Assembly: GCA_030998225.1 (NCBI GenBank)
Contig: JAPYXD010000716.1
Location: forward strand, 248,001 to 312,000
Direction: 5' to 3'
Source: Diplolepis rosae
Lineage: Eukaryota; Arthropoda; Insecta; Hymenoptera; Diplolepididae
DNA length: 64,000 nt
Below, piece by piece: positions 55,685 to 64,000 of the stretch. A program made the position numbers and the translations under genes. Numbering within the stretch: the stretch's first letter is position 1; each line of letters begins with the position of its first letter. The notes below the pieces were generated by a model. That model saw nothing but the letters and a program-made list of their open reading frames with translations, had not been told where the DNA came from and ran no database searches.

Positions 55685-58600
55685 ATGAAAATTGTTATTC
55701 TTGGAATACTTTGTGCGTTTTTAGCATTGGCTTATGCAAAAGGTAATTATTTTTCTTGTCAGATGTTTTAGCTGCTATGTTAATCTTCAATGATTAATAT
55801 TAAAAATGAACAAGTATTCAATTGCTACAAAGATCAAGTACATTATTCAAAAAAATAAAGAGCTTAGTGAAAGTTTGCAAAATTCTCTTATTCTGCAATT
55901 CTCTGCACTTATGCATACATTTTCTTCTTGTAGATATTTATTGTGAATAATTCCAAATAGTTTAATTTCATAATCACTTTAGAGAATTCCTAAGACAATG
56001 TTAGCGAAATGTTCGAGTCTCCAAAAAAAGTATATGCATTTTATCAAACAGCAAACAAAGCTTGTTCCACAGAAGTATTTTTGAAAATATCAATCATTTG
56101 AGTATTGTTTCAATCGGTAATTCAGTTTCTTGAATTTTGATATTTTTTTAGTATTCAATTCAACAGCGATAGACACTATTAGCGGAAAAATTCCAGAAAG
56201 CAACCCAAAACATGAACCTAAAAATGAACTAAAAGAAGAACCAAGAACAGAATCAGAAGAAAAGGGAGAAATAACACAAGATCCAAATTCGCCAGTTTAT
56301 TTAGAGTTCGGCTCATATATAGTTCTAATACTTGAGAAAACCTCGTTTAACAAAGGCACAGGAATAATAATAACCGCCAATTTTCTCATTACTGCTGCTG
56401 TAATTTTCGAAGACAGCGTTGAACATTACGTATTTAAAACACACTTGGCATTGGGACGACAGAAGCATACAATTCTCCGAGATTATCCCAACAGACCTCT
56501 TACTATGGCCTTTGTAAGTTGTTTCACATTAAATTCTTGTTACCCTCAAATGACCAAAAATCAATATTTACTGAGAAAACTGTTTGCTTGTGCCATCAAA
56601 AATTTGGTTCTCTAAGCAAAATAATTTCATTGATATGCAGCTATCAAAAAGTTTCGTCAATTTTTTCTTCAGACTAGAAATTCTCCCTAGCGAACTGGCT
56701 GAACGATAGCTTTACGCTGTAGCGTAACATTCTCGTAACATTATCGTAAAGTTATCGTAAAGTAGCATTATAACTCATGAATGAGGCAAAATAAATATTC
56801 AAAATGTTTTTATCCTTATTCTACGTTAAAAATAACGTTAACTGGTAATTGAAATATGCAATAATTTTATTTATTTACGCTAAAACTTAAAAAAATATAA
56901 TACCTGTCATTGAAGGCAGTGCAGTGGTTCACCTTTTGTGGAACTTCTCCGTTAATGTTGACCATTGGTTGGAGTGAGACACAACCATACTTTCATCCCA
57001 CTCTAACAAATAGTCAATCCTGACGGTGAAGACATGGAAAGTGATGAACCACTGCACTGCCTTCAATGACAGGTATTATGTTTTTTAAATTTTTAGCGTA
57101 AACAAATAAAATTATTGCTCATTTCAATTACCAGTTAACGTTATTTTCAACGTAGAATAAGGATAAAAACATTTTGAATGTTTATTTTGCCTCATTCATG
57201 AGTTATAATGCTACTTTACGATAACTTTATGATAATGTTACGATAATGTTACGCTACAGCGTAAAGCTATCGTTCAGCCAGTTCGCTAGGGCTGCTCAGG
57301 ATTCTATAAAAATCTAACCTCAACAAAAAACAGATAAATTTCTACATGGGTTATGTGACAAAAATATGGCGCATACACGGTTCACAGTTGTCTGAAACGC
57401 CCGAAAAGCTGACAGATGAAATTGTTGGTAAACTAAATTGAAAATTTGTAATCTAATATTTTAAGGGACGGGAAATTTAAATTTGAGGTAAAAATATTCA
57501 AAAACAAAATGGCCGATCCAAAATGGCGGATCGGCTTTTGAAAAAGTGATGTCACGCTCGGGAAAATATGTACTCAGGGATTTTTGGAGTCACAAATTCC
57601 GCATTTGGGATTAAAATTTGCAAAAACAAAATGAACTACTCAAAAAAATCAACATATATACCTCCAACAACAGTTTCCATGTCGCAAGTTACAAATCAAG
57701 TTAGACCACTTTTAACGGAGCGTATATTTTCACGTTTTAGGAAATCTCGCGAGAAAATGCAAAGAGCTAACTTTGAGATTCTCTCAAAAGTCGCATGGGT
57801 ATGATAACGCTCTACATATTTAATGTTTAGTATATTAATACGTTCTATTTGAAATTCAAAAAATCTTTTTTTTTGATTCTTCATTTTTGGCCAGCTTTCC
57901 GGGCTTTTCAGACCACCGTGTGGTTGCGTATTTTGTCAGGACAACAAAATTATTTGGATGACTCAACCAAAACTTTCAACAAAATAATTCATTTGAAAAA
58001 AATAATCATCTCTGTTATACGAACTATTTTTTTCTTAATTACAACTAAATTTTATTAATGCCAATAAAATAGAGCCAATAAAACTTTTTTATCTTGTGGT
58101 GGCTTTATTTATTCTTTTGGTGTCATCATTTTATCATCAATTTTACTAAAATAAACACCAAAAAGAATTTTAATTTCAGACATATAGTTTCAGTGAATTT
58201 TTTCAAACTACAGTACCGGTCAGAATTGCGGGACCATCTGTTTTTCGATAATTGCTTAAATTATCCTAATTTGAATTATGTAAGTGAAAAAATGTGTTCT
58301 TTTAATTAAATTCGAAGCTATCAAAATTCTTTATAAAATGAGCCCAGCATGAATTCGTTTTGTTAAATTTTGAAGAATTTATTGAAAAAATAATCAAGAT
58401 TTCAATGATTTCTTAAATTTTAAATAACTTTCGAAATAATCAACATTTTTTAAAGTTCTTGAACTAATTTTGAAGCTAAATTTCTACAAAATCGAACCAA
58501 ATTCTTAGAATTAATGTGTAATTTTTTTCTTAGATACTGCTCGAGGTTAAAGTTCAAATAAAAAAGTTGGAAAAATTCCAATATTGCTTTTGCTGAGAAA

Positions 58601-61600
58601 AACATTTTTATGAGATATATAAAACATATAGTCATATAGTCATATGATCTTTATTATGATTTACCTACAGATGAAATGTATTCCAAATTCCCCTACTTTT
58701 TTGTTACTATTTCAACTATTTGCATTATGCAAGAAAAAAATTATAGCTTTATAATGACAATTTACTGCGATTCTGTAGAATTTTAGCTTCAAAATGAGCC
58801 TAAGAACATTATTAAGAGTACAAATTTTATCACCTACAGAATTGAAATTAAGATAATTTAAGGGGCACACCTAGTTTGACCGCCTAAAAAATAGGCGATT
58901 TTTGTGAATTTAAAAAAAAAAGTATTGCATCGAATGTTTTAAAATTTTGCAGATATATTTGTGCATAAATAATAAATACACAGTAATGTTTTCAAATGAA
59001 AATATTCGATTTTCAGCAAGTTATCCACTATCTCCTGAGTCTTCAAAAAAAAAGTTCAGCCACTGCTGCAGTGATTGTCGCCTTCACAGTGCCTGAAATC
59101 AAAAAATCCAAAAAGTTAATTAAACTAGAATATATTTCCCATATAATGACCCTCGATTGTAAAAAAAATTAAAATGCAACAAAATGGCGGTGTTTTGAAG
59201 AAAAAATTGAAATTTTGCTCGAAAATCTGATGGTTTTTGGCGTGACAAAATTATATTTTTCATTCAATCATAAAACTGGAGGGTCATTGTATGGAAACAC
59301 AAATACACAATAAGCTAAAAAAAGATGCAAGTCGATCGGATGATTTGTTATCGAGTTACAGCTGCAGCAAATTTGAAAAATGTAGTTTTGAGAAAAACGC
59401 ATTTAAAGATAAGAGTACTGATTTCATTGTTATAAAGTTTTAAATATCATACCAGTAGCTAATCTGCTATTCCAGGCCCATACAATTCACCTTCCTCTTC
59501 TCTGAAAAGCGCCTGCTAGGCTGTTAAAAAGTGTAAAAAAAAATCGAAATTTTCAAAATTTCAAACTAGTGGTGCCCCTTAAGCAATCATCGAAAAACAG
59601 GTGGTCCCACAATTCTGACCGGTAGTGTATATTATTGTTGATTTTAATTTATTTCTTAATGAATGTAATTCAAACAATATAATTGTATGGACAAAAATCA
59701 GTCACTGATAGACATTACTCAAATTAAAAAATAATTGAAATTAATAGGGCTGTACGAGAATAGATCGATAAGTAACTTGGTTCACATACTCAGAGATGGC
59801 GACAGCGAAATTTTTATAGCTGCCCATAAAGTTTCCTTTCTGTAAGTGAATATTTCATGGACACGATTCATTCTGACGTAAGACAAGAGCAGCATTGAGA
59901 CTAAGCAGACTAATCCAATGTGCTCAGATCTGATACTGACGCAGTCACAACTACAGAAGCACCTCATGTTCGTGTGAAGCGAGTAGGGAGAGGCGGCGGC
60001 TCGCGCTGCCCTTGTTTCTTCCTCGTCGCTCTTGCACGCGAGAACGACTCGTCCCACTTCACCTTATTCTCCTCCTTCTTGCGTGCAAGAGCGACGAGGA
60101 AGAAACAAGGGCAGCACGCGCCGCCGCCTCTCTCTACTCGTTTCACACGAACAGGTGTTTCTGTAGTTGTGACTGCGTCGGTATCAGATTTGAGCACACT
60201 GGACTAATCTGCTGTGGTGCTGGACATAAAAAGTTGTATCGGTTTTCGTCACCAAGTTTTGAAGAGCGTGTATACTAAAACTTCGGCGATTGATTTCATA
60301 ATGGCGTCCATGTGAGTGGGATTTCCGGGAAAGCTCTTAGCTTACCATTACTACCTGTTACTGGCTTAGCAGAAGTTCCATTTACTAAGACGCCATTAGA
60401 ACGTGAGAGTTGGCTCTTCAGCGTTCTAGCCGATAGGCGAGTGAAAGTGCGTGAGTTAACAGAGCTGGTAGGCATTTCAATTGACTAGATACATTTTATT
60501 TTGCATCATGAATTGCACATGAAAAAACGGTGCGCACTAGAGGTGCCGCGTTTGCTCACTTGAGCAATAACGAAATCACATGCGAACATCTGCCAATGGT
60601 TTGCAACTGTTTAAGAAGAATAAAGTTAATTTTTTTCGACGTTTTATAACAATGGACGAAACTTGGAACCATCACTCACTGGCGGATTTAGAAATCATGC
60701 GTCTTCTTCTAAAGCGTGAAATACAAAGGAAAGGAAGAGGGGCGGTCACTCTCCTTTTTTCCTTTGTTTTACATGCCTTAGAAAAAGACACGCGATTTCT
60801 GAATCTGCCACTACCACCACTATGTGCCGGAAACGAAACAGTAATCAAAGCATTTAATTGGACGAGGAGAACCGACTTCAAAAAGGCAAAAAGTCACTAG
60901 GAAAATGATGGAATCATTTTTTTGGGACACGGAAGGAATCCTCATTGACTATCGTGAGAAAAATAAAACTATCATTGGTGAGTATTACACATCCCTTTTG
61001 GACAGATTGAAGACAGCGATCACGAAGACATGTCCGAGAATGGTCAAGAAAAAGGTGTTGTTCCACCAAGACAATGCACCGGTCCATTCAAGCCGTGTCG
61101 CTCAGCAATAATTGACTAAACTGTGCTTTGAACTGCTTCTGCATCTTACTTAATCATTCAATCTCGCTCCTTTGGACTTCCATTTGCTCCAGAATCTCAA
61201 AACTTTTCTGGCTGGAAGATAAGTGTGCAATGAAAAAGCCATCCAGGCGGTCAACGACTATTTCAAGGGCCTTGATCAAAACCACTTCAGGAAAGGAATC
61301 AGGAACCTGGAAAAATATTGGGCCAGGTGCGTTAAACTTCGAGGAGATTATGTCGAAAAATAAGGTGCGATACGAAACTCAGACTGTTGTCTTTCACACC
61401 GAACCAAGTAACTTTTCGAGCAACCCTCGTAACTTTATTAGATTAACATCTGCTCAACCCTGATCTAGAAACCATGTCCGATTCAAACTATCGGCTCAGA
61501 ATTTAAATTAATTTACACTGATCGGAATTTCAAACAGTCTGAAAGTCAAATTGTTTTTGATAATGATATTGATAATAAGACCCTCATTTTATTGAGTTGG

Positions 61601-64000
61601 ATATTATTCCTAATCAGGACTTATCGCAGTTACTGTGACTTTAACAAGGGCTTCAATTTGTTTTTAGTTTGAGCCATCGATTGAAAATACTTACGTAATT
61701 CCTGCGTTACCATTCTTGAAGGAAGAAGATGAAAAACCTTGTATAGGAGATGTAGTTATGTCATTAGGACATACCGAGGTAGAAATACTATTAGATGTAC
61801 AACTTTGCTTCCACCGTTTTTCCCAAAATTTGAGGCTTTATTCTTAAAAAGTAATTGCAAATTTATGATTCAAACTACTGTCCGTTACTAGCCACTACTT
61901 TTTTTCCATCTGCATCTCTTGAGGCAATCCACGAATCGATCCATTTTTTGACTTCTTCATAAGAGCGGAAATGCTGATGAGCAAAGCCGTGTGCCACTGA
62001 TCGAAACAAATGGTAGTCGGAAGGAGCAACGTCTGGAGAGTACAGCGAGTAGGGTAAGACCTCCAATTTCAGTGTTTTCAAGTCTTAACCGGTCTCGGCT
62101 CAAACGCATCAATTGCGTTCTATACCGATCTCCTTTGATAGTTTCACTCGGGTTCAACAGCTCATAATACACCACACAGAGCTGGTCCACAAACGTAGAG
62201 CATAACCTTGGTATCGTGAATATTCGGTCTGGAAGTCGACGTGGAGGCATGTCCGGGCATTCCCCATGATTTACTGCACTTGGGATTATCGTAGTGGACC
62301 CATTTTTTGTTACCGGTCACAATGAAATGTTAAAACCCCTTCCGATTCTGTTTTTGAGGCAGTTGTTCACAAGCAAAGACGCCGTGGAACATCTCTCGGC
62401 TTCAACTCGTATGGAACCCAATTTCCTTGCTTCTGAATTATTCCCATGGCTTTGACGCGTTTCGAAATGGCTTGTTGAATTACTTCCAATGATCCTGTCA
62501 ATTCAATTTCTGTTTGGCGCGTCTTCAGCAAGTAATGCCACCAATTCGGAATCTTCGAAAATTTTCTTTTTTCCACCGCCATGCCGGCCCTCGACATAAA
62601 AATCACCGCTCTTAAAGCGTTGAAACCACTCACACGTTCTTTCACTAAGAGCAGGCTCACCGTAAGTAAATACTTGAGAGCTTTCAATGAGCCTCAGCCG
62701 CAGTTTTCTTGAAACGAAAGCAGAAAATCAAAATTTCCCGCAAATGACAGGAATTTGGATCGAAAACTGACATCTTCGGTCAAGAATAAATTTATGATCA
62801 GCGTTGCCAGACACACGGAGCGAAATTATGGAATCGCCATGTTAAAATTATGATACACTATGGTACATGTTTACAAGACGCATGCGCGGCGCGAAATTCA
62901 AATTCACATATCTTCAAATACTTCAAAGTTTAATATTTTTCATGAACAAAATGTTAATAACATTTTGTTGATAAATATAATAAAATTATGTTTTAACAAA
63001 ACTATTGTAATAATAATTATAACACAGTTTCTACTTTTTCAAGTCTTTGTATTTTGTAACATTTACTTAAAGTTACTCTTATTAAAGAACATTGTTTTTT
63101 ATAAAACAGCTTATAATCTATAAAACGCAAGTATAATATGTTATTGTCTTTGGCATGTCTTTACATAAATCAAATGATAATGAACTCTACTCAGCCTTCA
63201 TTTAAAAAAATGACTGATTAGTCAAACATGTTTCATACAGAGCAGAAAACAATTCACAATGAGTAATGGCTATTCTGCTTTTGCCTTTATTTAATTTCGG
63301 TTAAATAAAAAATAGAAATATTTTGATAAATTATGGTACATTTAAGAGGTATGGTACACGAGTGATAATACATGGTACAAGAGTAAAAATTATGGTACGA
63401 TTACATAATTATGGTACGGTCTGGCAACGCCGTTCATGATAAAAACACAAATTCATTAACGTGGTGCTGTCGTTATATTGAGAGATGTCCAAGCTTACTG
63501 TGTGACATTTTCGATCTGCCTCTTTCGATCAGCACTTACTGCTACAGCCATCTATCGAAAACCGGCAGAAGCAAAGTTGAACACCTAATATAAAGATATG
63601 ATCGTAAAAGTGCTGGTCCAGTACAGGCAAGATACCGGCAAAACAGATTATTCTTCTTATATATTTCAACTAATTTCTTGAATTAATATAGAATGATAAA
63701 ATAAAGTCATTATAGAAATTGATCTATTATCTTAAGGAATTTACAACTTTAAATATATTTTCTGCCTAATTATAGTATTCATTTATAAGATAAATGTATT
63801 TTTTAACTTTGCGCCAGCTTTGGGGATGGGGGGGGGGGGAGTTGAAGCTTTTCAGACGAATATTAATTTACTGTACAAAATCAGTCTTACTGCCAGTACT
63901 GGGCCAGCTATAAATTGCCGATAGTAAAAAAAACTGGATCAGTACACAAATTTTATACGTTGCAGAAAAAACTTTTTAGGAAGAAATATGGTCATATAAC
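55685..64000 (+). CDS. P8: secreted pseudo-protease-like paralogue, 3' part outside window
   Basis: Exons 55685-55742, 56152-56513, 61668-61778, and the start of exon 4 at 63966 cut by the window end. The signal peptide begins MKIVILGIL with a likely cut after AYA. Exon 2 is the longest of the family (362 bases). After the cleavage region it carries a charged, Pro/Lys/Glu-rich linker (about mature residues 15-45, for example NPKHEPKNELKEEP) not present in any sibling, then KGTGIIITANFLITAA. Exon 3 contains YVIPALPF and VMSLGHTE with one Cys. Exon 4 starts KKLFRKK, like P6. Intron 2 is 5.2 kb and holds a 0.6 kb palindrome, a Tc1-like element and a mariner. Intron 3 holds another mariner with a hAT-like insert. 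Confidence 0.75.
56685..57291. repeat. Palindrome of 607 bp (repeat B, full)
   Basis: CCCTAGCGAACTGGCTGAAC and its exact complement at the ends. Arms of about 290 bases stay alike to the centre hairpin (GACCATTGGTTGGAGTGAGA). In P8 intron 2. 57300-58205 is other intron sequence with a patch AAATGGCCGATCCAAAATGG near 57508. Confidence 0.9.
58211..59627. mobile_element. Tc1-like non-autonomous element (1417 bp) hosting a piggyBac-type MITE
   Basis: CAGTACCGGTCAGAATTGCG and its complement at the ends, similar over about 49 bases, TA on both sides. Half its length is the nested element. Confidence 0.85.
58862..59578. mobile_element. piggyBac-type MITE, copy 2, TTAA target
   Basis: TTAA at 58858-58861 and 59579-59582. 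Ends GGGGCACACCTAGTTTGA and TCAAACTAGTGGTGCCCC. Whole-length inverted relative of 19605-20320. Confidence 0.9.
59904..60213. mobile_element. GC-rich hairpin MITE (about 310 bp)
   Basis: AGCAGACTAATCCAATGTGC faces GCACACTGGACTAATCTGCT. Inner arms (GTTTCTTCCTCGTCGCTCTT and complement) are near perfect. The frames read on both strands are mirror copies, not genes. Confidence 0.9.
60676..60812. mobile_element. Short hAT-type element (137 bp) in the mariner transposase
   Basis: 8-base flanks ACCATCAC (60668-60675) and ACCACCAC (60813-60820). Ends CACTGGCGGATTTAGAAATC and complement. Removing it restores the HHYVPE frame. Confidence 0.82.
61791..63588 (-). mobile_element. Mos1-like mariner, dead, with a hAT insertion in its 5' leader
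   Basis: TIRs TTAGATGTACAACTTTGCTT and complement ending 63588, TA on both sides. The reverse strand starts near 62770 (MSVFDPNSCHLREILIF), with stops, then WVPYELKPRDV; the catalytic core is partly deleted; the C terminus is near 61870. Sister of 31820-33698. In P8 intron 3. Confidence 0.85.
62799..63432. mobile_element. hAT-type non-autonomous element (634 bp)
   Basis: 8-base flanks TTTATGAT (62791-62798) and TTCATGAT (63433-63440). Ends CAGCGTTGCCAGAC and GTCTGGCAACGCCG. AT-rich interior without a gene. Confidence 0.85.
63612..63908 (+). other. Intron 3 stem of P8
   Basis: Arms GCTGGTCCAGTACAGGCA (63612-63629) and TGCCAGTACTGGGCCAGC (63891-63908) pair over 17 of 18 positions including one G-U. 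The G-C pair at GCTGG/CCAGC replaces the A-U of P2 and P3. Confidence 0.55.

Larger units (their letters stand above)
59755..61429 (+). mobile_element. Mariner, degraded, carrying a hairpin MITE and a short hAT element
   Basis: Ends CGAG...TAAGTAACTTGGTTC and GAACCAAGTAACTTTTCGAG...CTCG, TA on both sides. The transposase is readable as RVKVRELTELVGIS-like near 60445, NFFRRFITMDETWNHH near 60630, MMESFFWDTEGILIDYREKN from 60905 and VLFHQDNAPVHSS near 61055, with many breaks. Inserts: 59904-60213 and 60676-60812. Confidence 0.82.

Noticed and set aside
57568..58058. Two adjacent short frames in P8 intron 2 as an extra gene
   Set aside because: No conserved motif, no paralogous exon pattern, and the neighbourhood is repeat-like.
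59782..60278. Overlapping Arg-rich frames on both strands
   Set aside because: They are mirror readings of a hairpin MITE, so the similarity between strands is a palindrome effect.

Overview
This window is eukaryotic and AT-rich, with long introns. It carries many mariner copies from several lineages, piggyBac-, hAT- and Tc1-type miniature elements, one I-clade-like LINE and many fold-back repeats. Together these point to an arthropod, almost certainly an insect. A parasitoid-type hymenopteran is possible, but that is only a guess. I see no bacterial genes, tRNA, rRNA or CRISPR array.

Host genes: the backbone is a head-to-tail array of eight paralogous genes, all on the + strand, here called P1 to P8. 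P1 lacks its first exon, which is predicted just left of the window. P2 to P7 are complete. P8 runs off the right edge in exon 4. Every copy has the same layout: a signal-peptide exon of about 58 bases ending in phase 1, a main exon of about 290-360 bases, two small phase-0 exons of about 102-117 and 93 bases, and a last exon of about 114-135 bases. The products are secreted proteins of 224-232 residues. The order of motifs (GTGxxV...TA, then DxALAY-like, then VxPI...SLGFG, then GDVLV...LGYLV) looks like a chymotrypsin/PA-fold protease in which the catalytic His and Ser are lost. I read them as a tandemly expanded family of secreted pseudo-proteases; the fold is inferred, the exon structure is seen directly. 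Most full copies have a TATA box shortly upstream of the start codon.

Layout: 1-11.4 kb is P1, with intron 1 invaded by a 4.8 kb LINE that sits inside an older mariner. 11.4-15.1 kb is a repeat-rich intergenic stretch. 15.1-18.6 kb is P2, with a 31-bp tandem repeat in intron 2. 18.6-22.4 kb holds a nested mariner. 22.4-25.1 kb is P3. 26.2-38.6 kb is P4, inflated by at least eight transposons. 39.1-42.2 kb is P5, 43.8-47.4 kb is P6, 47.4-50.2 kb holds transposon remains, 50.3-54.3 kb is P7, and 55.7-64 kb is P8 with three large elements in introns 2 and 3.

Contrast: every mariner and LINE reading frame carries stops, frameshifts or deletions, while all exons of the eight paralogues are open and keep canonical splice sites. 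Intron 3 of at least five paralogues carries a pair of complementary segments whose bases change together between copies, suggesting a conserved RNA stem. This is the least expected signal in the window.
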